Assembly (NCBI GenBank): GCA_964590255.1
Contig: CAZPYA010000071.1
Location: 1-30,124 of the forward strand
DNA from: JAKIYB01 sp964590255
Lineage (GTDB): Bacteria > Armatimonadota > Hebobacteria > CAIYQO01
Direction: 5' to 3'
DNA: 30,124 bases
Shown: positions 23,238 through 30,124 of the stretch, one piece after another
Numbering within the stretch: the stretch's first letter is position 1
Layout of the letters: each line of letters begins with the position of its first letter
Made by a program: the position numbers and the translations under genes
Notes under the pieces: model-generated
What the model saw: the letters and a program-made list of their open reading frames with translations, nothing else
The model's database searches: none
Told to the model about the DNA's origin: nothing

Positions 23238-24299
23238 ATGCCCACGCTGTTCGGCACTACGCCTGATTATACCCGCTTGCTCACCGCATTATCCCGCGGC
23301 GTGCCGGATCGGGTGCCATTTATCGAACTCTACGCTGATCCCTACGTACAGTTGGCGGCGCTGGGCGACTGGCCGCAGGCGGACAGCCTGCCGCAGGGCG
23401 GCAACGCCTTCCTCGACGCGCACATCCGCGCGCAGTATTACCTGGGCTACGACACCCTTACCGCGGATATCCCGTATGCCTTCACCGGCGTGCTGCGTCA
23501 CGACACCGTCGATCCCTCCGGCACCCGGCGCAACTTCCTCGACATCGAGCACGCGCCCATCCAGTCGCGCGCGGATTTCGAGCGATACGCCTGGCCGACG
23601 CTCGACCAGGTGGATTTTTCCGCGCTGGAATATCTGGCCGCGCACTGCCCCGAGGGCATGGGCATCATGGCCGGGCTGGGCGGCGGGCCGCTGGAGTGGG
23701 GCATGTGGATGCTGGGGCCGGAGCGCTACTGCACCACCGTCTACGACGACCCGGAGCTCATCGGGGAGTTGACGGCGCGCATCAGCGATCACCAGGCTGA
23801 GGTGTGTGAAGCCGCCGCGAGCCACCCGGCGGTGCAGATCGTCTCCACCGGCGACGACTGGGGCTTTCGCACGCAAACCTTCCTCTCCCCCGCCCGCATG
23901 CGCGACTTGATCTTCCCGCCGATGAAGCGGCTGGTGGATATCGCCCACGCCCACGGCAAGCCGTTCATCCTCCACTCCTGCGGCAACCTCACCGAGGTGA
24001 TGGACGGCCTCATCGACGAGGTGGGCATCGACGGCAAGCACAGCTTTGAGCAGGCGGTGATGCCCATGGCCGAGGTGAAGCAGCGCTGGGGTAGCCGAGT
24101 GGCGCTGATGGGCGGCATCGACGTCGACATCCTCACCCGCGGCGACGCGGAGACGCTGCGCGCCCACGTCCGCGAGGTGCTGGATGCGTGTGCGCCCACC
24201 GGCGGGTACGCCCTGGGCAGCGGCAACTCGATTCCCAATTTCATCCCGCCGGGGAATCTGCGGATTATGCTGGAGGAGGGGGCGCGGTTCGGGGACTGA
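23238..24299 (+). CDS. Uroporphyrinogen decarboxylase (UroD) family protein, methyltransferase-like
   Basis: A 353-residue TIM-barrel protein of the UroD/MtaA superfamily. It keeps the H-x-C-G motif (H246, C248 in FILHSCGN), the zinc-ligand region of methylcobamide-dependent methyltransferases, and GGIDVDIL further on. It is thus closer to corrinoid-type methyltransferases than the paralogue at 1254-2324, but no corrinoid-protein gene is nearby, so the reaction is unassigned. GGAAGGAGACACCC precedes ATG 23238. The last bases of the gene, including its TGA, lie inside the left 122-bp end of the RAYT unit, so that insertion may have set the present C-terminus. Confidence 0.85.
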   Translation: MPTLFGTTPDYTRLLTALSRGVPDRVPFIELYADPYVQLAALGDWPQADSLPQGGNAFLDAHIRAQYYLGYDTLTADIPYAFTGVLRHDTVDPSGTRRNFLDIEHAPIQSRADFERYAWPTLDQVDFSALEYLAAHCPEGMGIMAGLGGGPLEWGMWMLGPERYCTTVYDDPELIGELTARISDHQAEVCEAAASHPAVQIVSTGDDWGFRTQTFLSPARMRDLIFPPMKRLVDIAHAHGKPFILHSCGNLTEVMDGLIDEVGIDGKHSFEQAVMPMAEVKQRWGSRVALMGGIDVDILTRGDAETLRAHVREVLDACAPTGGYALGSGNSIPNFIPPGNLRIMLEEGARFGD

Positions 24300-24411
24300 C
24301 TGCGAATTGCCCTGCAAACGCATTAACCGGATGTGGTGACAGCACAGGCGTGAACGATGCTGCCTGATGCGGAGTCGCTCAGCAATTCGTAGTCTGTACC
24401 CGAACCGCGCC
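24290..24411 (+). repeat. Left 122-bp terminal inverted repeat of the RAYT unit
   Basis: Starts CGGGGACTGACTGCGAATTG and ends CTGTACCCGAACCGCGCC. The reverse complement of 26627-26748 matches at about 104 of 122 positions. Differences cluster in two blocks where each copy can still form short hairpins (CTGA/TCAG with GCG/CGC in this copy). Confidence 0.8.
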
Positions 24412-24423
24412 AGCCCATAGATA

Positions 24424-24975
24424 TCAATTTCGTTTCTTTGGCCCGCGTTTCTGTGGCGCAAGCGGTCTCCCGAGCTGTTGTTCAAGCGTCTCAACGAAGT
24501 GAGCCGAACCACATGGCCGTCCGGTATGCGAGCATTGCCGGATCTGTTCTTCAATCGTTGCATCGCTATCCGCCAGCCACGCCGCACAGTTGTCGATGAC
24601 GCCGTCATACGGAAACGCGGCGGATAGCAGCGGGTCTTTTCGCAATCCGCAATGCGCCCGAGCGCTGCTCCAGGGATACTCTTCCGCGCGCAGGACCAGT
24701 CCCGCGCGGACGGGATTCCGCTCGATATAGCGAATTGCAGCCCACATGTGCATCTCATCCATAACACAGGAGAAGAATCGTCCCCGCCATAAGTGACCGA
24801 CGGTGCCGTACAAGTCATTGTATTGGCGGGCATAGGCTGTCTGCAGATCACGCATACCCTGTGCGAGCGCCGTTTCGATGGACGGAACAATCACAAGATG
24901 CACGTGATTCGGCATGAAGCAATAGGCGAGGAGTTCAAGGGAATAGGCTCGGATGAATTCCAGCAGTCTGGTACG
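24424..24975 (-). pseudogene. REP-associated tyrosine transposase (RAYT), C-terminal part
   Basis: The C-terminal 183 codons of a Y1_Tnp-family transposase. Visible motifs are YCFMPNHVHLVIVPS (the HUH histidine pair), then GHLWRGRFFSCVMDE, IRYIERNPVRAGLV and EEYPWSSARAH, which together define RAYTs. The N-terminus is absent here: upstream the frame runs into the end of the insertion sequence at 24976. The missing residues lie at 26471-26583 on the same strand. RAYTs nick single-stranded DNA at REP-type hairpins; this copy is inactivated by the insertion. Confidence 0.88.
24971..24975. repeat. Target-site duplication GTACG, left
   Basis: GTACG directly precedes the left end of the insertion sequence and recurs at 26471-26475 directly after the right end. 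Confidence 0.8.
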
Positions 24976-25045
24976 GTGGACTTTCGCACTTCCCACCCCG
25001 CTTCCAGGTTTTTCGCCTTCCCAGAGCAAGGTGCTGATCTGAAAG

Positions 25046-25114
25046 GAATCATGGCTGCGTGACCGGAAGGAATGAATATCTCACTAAACCCCCTTCAGGA
25101 TGCAGCCATGATTC
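25046..25114 (+). promoter_or_regulatory. Hairpin enclosing the transposase start
   Basis: Perfect 13-bp arms GAATCATGGCTGC (25046-25058) and GCAGCCATGATTC (25102-25114) with a 43-base loop. The ATG at 25108 is inside the right arm, so transcripts entering from outside the IS would hide the start codon. Confidence 0.65.
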
Positions 25115-26406
25115 ACAGCTACGATACCCTGTTGGCGGCGTGTCAATCCGTGTTTCTCCAAGCGCGCACGTATGCGCTGTTCCGGCAACTCGTCGAGGCT
25201 TGGGTGCTGTGCACTACCCGGCGCACACTCACCGGGTTGCTGCCCTTCATCCCCGCCGCGGAGCGCCGAGCGCATGATGCCTATCATTATTTCTTTCGGC
25301 GCGCCTTGTGGAACCCCGACCTGCTGTTCGATGTGCTGCTGCGCGTGCTGGTGCGCACGCAATGTCCCGATGGCCGGCTCCCCCTCGATCTCGATGATAC
25401 CCTGCACCATAAAACCGGGCGGAAGGTCGACGGCGCCGGCTGGTGGCGGGATGCCGTGCACTCGACAGGCACGCGCACCGTCACGGCCTGGGGCCTGAAC
25501 CTCGTCGTGCTCACGCTGCGCATCACGCCGCCCTGGGGCGGCATGCCCCTCGGCCTCCCCGTGCGCGTGCGCGTGCATCGCAAAGGCGGGCCGACCCCGG
25601 GCGACCTGGCCGTCGCGATGCTTACCTCCGTCGCCGCCGCCGTGCCCGGCTGCCGGCTGGCGGTGTGCGCCGATGGCTTCTACGCCTTTTTGGCCGCACA
25701 ACTGCCGCCCGCGATCCCCTTTACCAGCCGGATGCGCCGTGACGCGGTGCTCCATGATGAACTCGGCTACCGGCCCCAGGGCACCCGCGGACGCAAGCCC
25801 ACCAAAGGGCCGAAGCTCCCCAAGCCCCCCGCCCTCGCCGAGGAAGCCGGGCGCTTGCACCTGTTTTCCCTCACCACCATCACGCGGTGCCAGCAGCAGG
25901 GGGAACGGCTGGTGTATGCCCGCCGCGTCTGGTGGGACGGCGTCTGGGTGCGCCTGGTCATCGTGCGCGACCCGGACGGGCAGGAACCGGACGACTATTT
26001 CTTCACCACCGATCTCGACGCCTGCGCCCTGGACGTCCCCGAGCACTACTGGGGCCGCTGGTCCATCGAGCTCACCTTCCGTGACACCAAGCAACTCCTC
26101 GGCGGGCAGGAGCCGCAAAGCTGGGCGGGCTGGGGGCCCGAGCAGACGGCGGCGTTTGCCTATGGACTCCATACCCTGATCTGGACGTGTTTCCTGTTGG
26201 CGTCTCCCGCCGAGCAACAGCAGGCCCTTCGCCCCTGGCCCTGGTACCCACAGAAGACGACGCCGTCGTTTGCCGACGCCCTCGCTTGCCTTCGGCGCGC
26301 GCTGTGGCAGCGACGATTTACCGCAAGAGCGGAGGAAAACCCCGCTCTTGGCATTATTTCCCAGGATGTCGAAGTGCTCATCGACCACGCCAGCCGTGCT
26401 GCGTGA
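25108..26406 (+). CDS. DDE transposase of the insertion sequence
   Basis: A 432-residue transposase with an RNase H-like fold. The probable catalytic triad is the Asp of LDLDDTLHHKTGRKV, the Asp of AVCADGFYAF, and the Glu of WSIELTFRDTKQLLGG; the last block (RWSIE-TF-D-KQ-LG) is typical of IS4/IS701-superfamily transposases. The region before the first Asp (RTYALFRQLVEAWVLCTTRRTLTGLLPF) is the usual helical DNA-binding lead-in. The start at ATG 25108, with CAGGA upstream, fits family N-termini. The upstream in-frame ATG at 25072 (GGAAGGA touching it) would add 12 residues. The gene is intact, so the element may be active. Exact IS family was not checked. Confidence 0.85.
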   Translation: MIHSYDTLLAACQSVFLQARTYALFRQLVEAWVLCTTRRTLTGLLPFIPAAERRAHDAYHYFFRRALWNPDLLFDVLLRVLVRTQCPDGRLPLDLDDTLHHKTGRKVDGAGWWRDAVHSTGTRTVTAWGLNLVVLTLRITPPWGGMPLGLPVRVRVHRKGGPTPGDLAVAMLTSVAAAVPGCRLAVCADGFYAFLAAQLPPAIPFTSRMRRDAVLHDELGYRPQGTRGRKPTKGPKLPKPPALAEEAGRLHLFSLTTITRCQQQGERLVYARRVWWDGVWVRLVIVRDPDGQEPDDYFFTTDLDACALDVPEHYWGRWSIELTFRDTKQLLGGQEPQSWAGWGPEQTAAFAYGLHTLIWTCFLLASPAEQQQALRPWPWYPQKTTPSFADALACLRRALWQRRFTARAEENPALGIISQDVEVLIDHASRAA

Positions 26407-26470
26407 ACGCGGCTAGGGCAGGCAAGCCCTACATCAGCAGGAATCTAGCGGGTGAAGAGCGAAAGTCCAC

Positions 26471-26475
26471 GTACG
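26471..26475. repeat. Target-site duplication GTACG, right
   Basis: The second copy of the 5-bp duplication, directly after the right end of the insertion sequence. Confidence 0.8.
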
Positions 26476-26583
26476 GTAGGTGCGATAATCGTCGGCACAG
26501 TGAAAAATCGCCGAGGTGCGATTCCCCCGCTGCGTCACATGATGGGGTAAACCCGGAATGACAATCCTTGCGACTCGGGCCAT
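26471..26583 (-). pseudogene. RAYT, N-terminal part
   Basis: From ATG 26583 on the minus strand the frame reads MARVARIVIPGLPHHVTQRG, then NRTSAIFHCADDYRTYR. The HHVTQRGN motif is the RAYT N-terminal signature. The frame meets the right end of the insertion sequence at 26470. Joining its last codons to the minus-strand frame at 24975, with one GTACG copy removed, gives RTYRTRLLEFIRAY without frameshift, for a 219-residue protein. Confidence 0.85.
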
Positions 26584-26626
26584 AACTCAGCCATTATCTA
26601 GCCTGGTAAAACGATTGTCAATATCC

Positions 26627-26748
26627 GGCGCGTTGCGGGTACAGACTACGAATTGCTGAGGAAACACGCACCTGGCAGCATCGTTCACGTCGGTACTGTA
26701 ATCGTGTCCGGTTATTGCGTTTGCAGGGCAATTCGCAGTCAGTCCCCG
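26627..26748 (-). repeat. Right 122-bp terminal inverted repeat of the RAYT unit
   Basis: On the minus strand it starts CGGGGACTGACTGCGAATTG, identical for its first 33 bases to the left copy, and ends CTGTACCCGCAACGCGCC. It ends six bases before the stop codon of the beta-CASP protein gene. Confidence 0.8.
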
Positions 26749-26753
26749 CAATG

Positions 26754-27737
26754 CTAAAACAGCTCTAACTGATCCGCTTCATCCAGCGCGTGGGCGTCGT
26801 AGCCCAGGCGGCGCAGGTCGCCGGCGAATTCGGTGGCGTAGCCGTGGACGGTGTAGACGCGTTCGGGGGCGACCTGGTCGACGTAGGCGAGCAGGTCCTG
26901 GTAGTCGGCGTGGTCGCTGAGGCAGAAGGCGGCGTCGGCGCCGTAGCGGTAGCGGGCGCGGGGATCGAACGCCCAGCCGCTGACGATGGCGGCGCGGTGC
27001 GGGGGTAGCTTCCCCATCATCCACTTGCGCAGGTGCGGCGGGGCGAGCACCACGCTGCCGGCGCCCGCGCCGGGCGCCCAGCGGCCATACGGCGGGAAGA
27101 CCGCGCCCAGTTCCTCGGCGATGCGCGTCATCTCGTACAGCGCCGGGTGGAGGAGGATGTCGTGGCGGCTGCCGCCCAGCGCGGCGAGGATCTCCTGCCC
27201 CTTGCCCAGCGAATAGCCCAGCAGCAGCGGGGTGGCGCCGTCGGCCAGCGCCGCGTCCACCCAGGCCAGCATCTCCGCGACGACCTTTTCCTGCCGCGGA
27301 AAGGCGTATTTGCGGTGGCCGAAGGTGGTCTCCATGACCAGCACCTCGGCGCGCGGCACGACGATGCTCTCGGCGACGGCGTTGGGCTGCAGCTTGAAAT
27401 CGCCGCTGTAGAGCAGGCTGCGCCCCTCCACGGTGAGATGCAACTGCGCGCTGCCCAGAATATGCCCGGCGGGGTAGAGCGTGCAGGTGACCCCGCGCAC
27501 CTCGCGCGGCTCCAGGAACGGCAGCACCACCGCATCGTTCGGCGCCACGTTGCGCCCGGCCAGGAAGCGCGCCGTGCCCGGGGAGAGGATAGCCTCGCGG
27601 TGCGCGGCGATGTGATCGCTGTGCGCGTGCGAGATAAACGCCCACTCCCGCGAGCGGCGCGGATCCAGCCACAGATCGAGGCTGTGGAGGTGAACGGCGC
27701 CGTAATAGCGGATGTTGGTCCAGAAGGGTGATGACAT
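26754..27737 (-). CDS. Metallo-beta-lactamase-fold beta-CASP-type exonuclease-like protein
   Basis: A 327-residue metal-dependent hydrolase. The H-x-H-x-D-H motif is HAHSDH at residues 37-42; further metal-site motifs are AGHILGSAQ, YSGDFK, CLSDHADY and YTVHG near the C-terminus. This order matches the group named 'ligase-associated DNA exonuclease' or mRNA 3'-end-processing-factor-like, probably acting on nucleic acid in the cytoplasm. No ATP-dependent DNA ligase gene, the usual neighbour of the ligase-associated type, is present. The start is ATG 27737 (MSSPFW); no clear Shine-Dalgarno is seen. An upstream frame extension overlaps the trpB promoter and is unlikely. Confidence 0.85.
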   Translation of the reverse strand: MSSPFWTNIRYYGAVHLHSLDLWLDPRRSREWAFISHAHSDHIAAHREAILSPGTARFLAGRNVAPNDAVVLPFLEPREVRGVTCTLYPAGHILGSAQLHLTVEGRSLLYSGDFKLQPNAVAESIVVPRAEVLVMETTFGHRKYAFPRQEKVVAEMLAWVDAALADGATPLLLGYSLGKGQEILAALGGSRHDILLHPALYEMTRIAEELGAVFPPYGRWAPGAGAGSVVLAPPHLRKWMMGKLPPHRAAIVSGWAFDPRARYRYGADAAFCLSDHADYQDLLAYVDQVAPERVYTVHGYATEFAGDLRRLGYDAHALDEADQLELF

Positions 27738-27764
27738 TTGTTGTGCCGGCGCGCGCTCTTTCGT

Positions 27765-27794
27765 TTGACGCCGCCTTTCGACTCTGCCTATAAT
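27765..27794 (+). promoter_or_regulatory. Sigma-70 promoter of trpB
   Basis: TTGACG (27765-27770, 5/6), an 18-bp spacer and a perfect TATAAT (27789-27794). The start of transcription near 27801 gives a 65-nt leader. No Trp-codon leader peptide or attenuator hairpin is seen in it. Confidence 0.75.
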
Positions 27795-27865
27795 CGAGTG
27801 CCGTCCCCCATTGTACGGCAGAGGATACTGAATTGCAATCAAAAGTTCGCGATAACGAGGTGGCG

Positions 27866-29050
27866 ATGCCGGATGGGCGCGGGTATTTCGGGCCGTTCGG
27901 CGGGTGTTACGTGCCGGAGACGCTGAAGACGCCGCTGGAAGAGCTGGCCGCGGCCTACGCGGCGGCGAAGGCCGATCCCGCGTTCCAGGCGGAGCTGGCG
28001 GAATACCTGCGCGCCTACGTGGGCCGGCCGTCGATGCTCTACCGGGCGGACCGCCTCACCGCGCACTACGGCGGGGCGACGGTCTATCCCAAGCGCGAAG
28101 ACCTGTGCCACACCGGTTCGCACAAGCTCAATAACGTGATGGGCCAGGCGCTGCTGGCGCGGCGCGTGGGCAAGGGCCGGCTCATCGCCGAGACCGGCGC
28201 GGGGCAGCACGGCGTGGCCACCGCCACCATTGCCGCGCTCTTCGGCATGCCGTGCACCATTTACATGGGCGCGGAGGACGTGGAGCGCCAGGCGCTGAAC
28301 GTCTTCCGCATGCGGCTACTCGGCGCGGAGGTGGTCTCCGTCACTGCCGGCAGCAAAACGCTGAAGGACGCCATCAATGAGGCGTTCCGCGACTGGGTGA
28401 CGAACCTGCGCTCCACCTTCTACGTCTTCGGCACCGCCGCCGGGCCCGCGCCGTACCCCGAAATGGTGCGCGACTTCCAGCGGGTCATCAGCCGGGAAAT
28501 CCGCGCGCAGATGCTGGAGCGCGAAGGCGCGCTGCCCGACGCCGTGGTGGCGTGCGTGGGCGGCGGCAGCAACGCCATCGGCGCCTTCGCTGACTTCATC
28601 GACGAGCCGGCGGTGGCGCTCTATGGGGTGGAGGCGGCCGGGTATGGCGTCGGCAGCGGGAAAGATTCAGCCACCCTCTCCGCGGGGCGGCCGGGGGTGC
28701 TGCACGGTAGCCACAGCTACCTGCTGCAGGACGAACACGGGCAGATCACCGAGACCCATTCGATTTCCGCCGGGCTGGATTATCCCGGCGTCGGCCCCCA
28801 GCATAGTTTCCTGAAAGCCTCCGGGCGCGCCACTTACGTCGGGGTCACCGACGAGGAGGCGGTGGCGGCGTTCCAGTTGCTCACGCGGCTGGAAGGCGTC
28901 ATGCCGGCCCTGGAAAGCTCCCACGCGATAGCGTATCTGCAGCAGCTTGCCCCGGCACTCGGCCCCGGCAAGCGCATCGTCGCCTGTCTATCGGGCCGGG
29001 GAGACAAAGATGTCCAACATATCCAACGCTACCTCGACGCGCGCGGGTAA
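27866..29050 (+). CDS. trpB: Tryptophan synthase beta subunit
   Basis: A 394-residue PLP enzyme that condenses indole with serine to give tryptophan. The PLP lysine is K87 in HTGSHKLNN, the catalytic Glu is E109 in ETGAGQHG, and the phosphate-binding loop GGGSN is at 232-236. Length and motifs fit the TrpB1 type that pairs with TrpA. The start is ATG 27866 with GAGGTG upstream; a TTG at 27833 is less likely. trpA, usually directly downstream, is replaced here by a membrane protein gene that overlaps the trpB end by 41 bp. Confidence 0.95.
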   Translation: MPDGRGYFGPFGGCYVPETLKTPLEELAAAYAAAKADPAFQAELAEYLRAYVGRPSMLYRADRLTAHYGGATVYPKREDLCHTGSHKLNNVMGQALLARRVGKGRLIAETGAGQHGVATATIAALFGMPCTIYMGAEDVERQALNVFRMRLLGAEVVSVTAGSKTLKDAINEAFRDWVTNLRSTFYVFGTAAGPAPYPEMVRDFQRVISREIRAQMLEREGALPDAVVACVGGGSNAIGAFADFIDEPAVALYGVEAAGYGVGSGKDSATLSAGRPGVLHGSHSYLLQDEHGQITETHSISAGLDYPGVGPQHSFLKASGRATYVGVTDEEAVAAFQLLTRLEGVMPALESSHAIAYLQQLAPALGPGKRIVACLSGRGDKDVQHIQRYLDARG

Positions 29051-30053
29051 AGTCCGCTCCGGCCTCACCGCGCTCGTCCTCGTCATTATCGCGCTCATCT
29101 ATGCGGGCGTGGCGCTGCCATGGGTACACCAGGTCTTCGCCGCCCCCACCCCGGAGGAGCAGTCCAACGCGTTGGCCAGCACCGAGGCGGTGGCCGAGAC
29201 GGTGGAGGAGATGGTCGCCGACGCCGGCGGGCACGACTTGCAGACCTATACCGACCTGCGCGAAGTGCTCTTCGCCGATGACGACGCGCTGGCCTATGTG
29301 CGCGTGTGGGACGCGGATGCGCAACTCGCCTGCGAGATGGCGCGCGACCTGCCGCAGCCCCGCGCGGGCAACGGTGGCCGCCTGCCCGACCTCGGCGTGC
29401 AGGGCGCCGTCGCCGCGCTGCAGCCACGCCTGCGGGACGCGCGCTGGATGCAGACGGTGGCCGACCTGCAGGACTTGCTGCGCACCCAGCAGGCGATTAC
29501 GGAACGACTGGACACCGCGCTGCTCACCGATGACGCCCGCGTGGAGGACAAAGCGGACGTGACGGACTGGCAGCAGGCCGCGCTGGAGCAGGCGCAGTCC
29601 TTCGGCAAGGACGGCGTGGCGCTGGACGACGTGGCGGAACAGATGCAGGTAACGTGTGACTTCCTCACCGCGAAGGCGGGGGGCGACCTGAGCGTCGCCA
29701 CCGACGCCTCGCTGGAAGCGGAAAACGGCATCTCCGCGGCGCTGGCCGAGTTCCGCGCCCACGCCGACGCCACCCCCGCTCTGCCCGCGGTGCTGGCGGC
29801 GGTGGAGCCCGGCGCGCACTGGCCGCTGCTGCGCGCCCGGCGCATACTCATCCCACTGGTCATCCCCGCCAACACCGATCTCGCGGTCACCCACGGCGGC
29901 TATGTGGAAGTCGGCTTCTACGACCGCGATCCCCAGGCGATGCTCGCTCTCGCCGCCGCCCCCGCAGTCGCGCTGGTGCTCTTTGCGCTGGTGCTGCTGG
30001 CCCTCGGTGGCAAGCGGACACGGAAAGACGTGGAAGAGGCGGAACTCTCGTAG
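29010..30053 (+). CDS. Two-pass membrane protein of unknown function
   Basis: A 347-residue protein with a membrane helix near residues 18-38 (LTALVLVIIALIYAGVALPWV) and another near the C-terminus (MLALAAAPAVALVLFALVLLALGG), then a charged cytoplasmic tail (KRTRKDVEEAELS). Between them lies about 260 residues of Ala/Asp/Glu-rich, mainly helical sequence, probably extracytoplasmic. I do not recognise the family. GGGGAG lies just before ATG 29010, inside the trpB 3' end, so the two genes overlap by 41 bp in different frames and are likely translationally coupled. The partial gene at the window start also ends in a hydrophobic stretch plus charged tail, but is too short to compare. Confidence 0.75.
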   Translation: MSNISNATSTRAGKVRSGLTALVLVIIALIYAGVALPWVHQVFAAPTPEEQSNALASTEAVAETVEEMVADAGGHDLQTYTDLREVLFADDDALAYVRVWDADAQLACEMARDLPQPRAGNGGRLPDLGVQGAVAALQPRLRDARWMQTVADLQDLLRTQQAITERLDTALLTDDARVEDKADVTDWQQAALEQAQSFGKDGVALDDVAEQMQVTCDFLTAKAGGDLSVATDASLEAENGISAALAEFRAHADATPALPAVLAAVEPGAHWPLLRARRILIPLVIPANTDLAVTHGGYVEVGFYDRDPQAMLALAAAPAVALVLFALVLLALGGKRTRKDVEEAELS

Positions 30054-30124
30054 CGACTTGCCCCGCCATGCCGGGGTGCGCGCATAGTTTGTTACCTTTT
30101 TTATGCCGCCTTCTCGTATTGCGA

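Larger units (their letters stand above)
24976..26470 (+). mobile_element. Insertion sequence, 1495 bp, IS4/IS701-like DDE type
   Basis: The ends match as inverted repeats: left GTGGACTTTCGCACTTC, right end (reverse complement) GTGGACTTTCGCTCTTC, one mismatch in 17, then ACCC and GCT with small gaps. One transposase gene fills the centre. The flanking GTACG on both sides shows a 5-bp duplication. The element interrupts the RAYT gene in the opposite orientation. Confidence 0.88.
24290..26748 (-). mobile_element. RAYT mobile unit with 122-bp terminal inverted repeats
   Basis: Two 122-bp segments in inverse orientation (24290-24411 and 26627-26748), about 85% identical by hand alignment without gaps, enclose one REP-associated tyrosine transposase gene. 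Without the internal insertion sequence and one 5-bp duplication the unit would be about 959 bp. It lies between the UroD-family gene and the beta-CASP protein gene, and its ends reach the stop codon of one and come within 6 bp of that of the other. Confidence 0.75.

Noticed and set aside
23289..24890. 533-codon minus-strand frame spanning the second UroD gene and RAYT unit
   Set aside because: Antisense to a well-supported gene and crosses a mobile element end; arises from GC-rich codon structure.
25084..26388. 434-codon frame antisense to the IS transposase
   Set aside because: Mirrors the transposase codons and has no recognisable motif or start signal.
30058..30124. Terminator after the last membrane protein gene
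   Set aside because: CCCCG/CGGGG hairpin has only five pairs and no T-run directly after it; the window ends before a decision is possible.

Overview
This is a GC-rich bacterial chromosome segment (roughly two thirds G+C by eye) carrying about 19 intact protein genes on both strands, separated by unusually repeat-rich intergenic DNA. No rRNA, tRNA or CRISPR array is visible. The gene mix (two uroporphyrinogen-decarboxylase-family proteins, a bactofilin-like membrane protein, a large secreted pectate-lyase-type beta-helix protein, a pseudopilin-like protein, a DUF4375 protein, a deoxyhypusine-synthase-like protein) and the GC-rich palindromic intergenic repeats suggest an Armatimonadota- or Planctomycetota-like organism. 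That placement is inference; no phylogenetic marker was compared.

Layout. 1-4.2 kb: the end of an unknown gene, an aldo/keto reductase, a UroD-family protein and a bactofilin-like membrane protein. 4.2-7 kb: an AMP-forming acyl-CoA synthetase diverging from an HMGL-like aldolase with a good sigma-70 promoter and a terminator. 7.1-10.6 kb: a DUF4375 protein just downstream of a glycyl radical enzyme, then a P-loop kinase. 10.6-14 kb: a secreted double beta-helix protein diverging from thiE. 14-17.3 kb: a 59-codon cupin remnant behind a near-consensus promoter, then a lipoprotein with an HExxH motif and an IPT/TIG domain. 17.8-21 kb: a deoxyhypusine-synthase-like protein, pheS and a membrane-anchored cytochrome c. 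21.2-24.3 kb: a secreted protein and a pseudopilin-like protein (one strand), then a second UroD-family protein. 24.3-26.75 kb: a nested mobile region. 26.75-30.1 kb: a beta-CASP metallo-beta-lactamase protein diverging from trpB, which overlaps a two-pass membrane protein gene.

The most striking content is mobile and repetitive DNA. A unit with 122-bp imperfect terminal inverted repeats (24290-26748) carries a REP-associated tyrosine transposase (RAYT) gene. That gene is split by a 1495-bp DDE insertion sequence (24976-26470) flanked by the 5-bp duplication GTACG. Removing the IS and one duplication restores the RAYT reading frame exactly. About 6 kb away an 83-bp element (19023-19105) has ends closely matching the outer ends of this IS, and is flanked by the 5-bp direct repeat ATAAA: it looks like a MITE mobilised by a relative of the IS. 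It sits inside one copy of a third repeat family, palindromic G-tract elements of about 145-150 bp (near 2.6, 18.9-19.2 and 21.1 kb, with partial or variant copies near 1.2, 13.1 and 17.3 kb) whose arms have G-quadruplex-type patterns. Biosynthetic genes such as pheS and trpB stand without their usual partners pheT and trpA, consistent with a genome of scattered operons.
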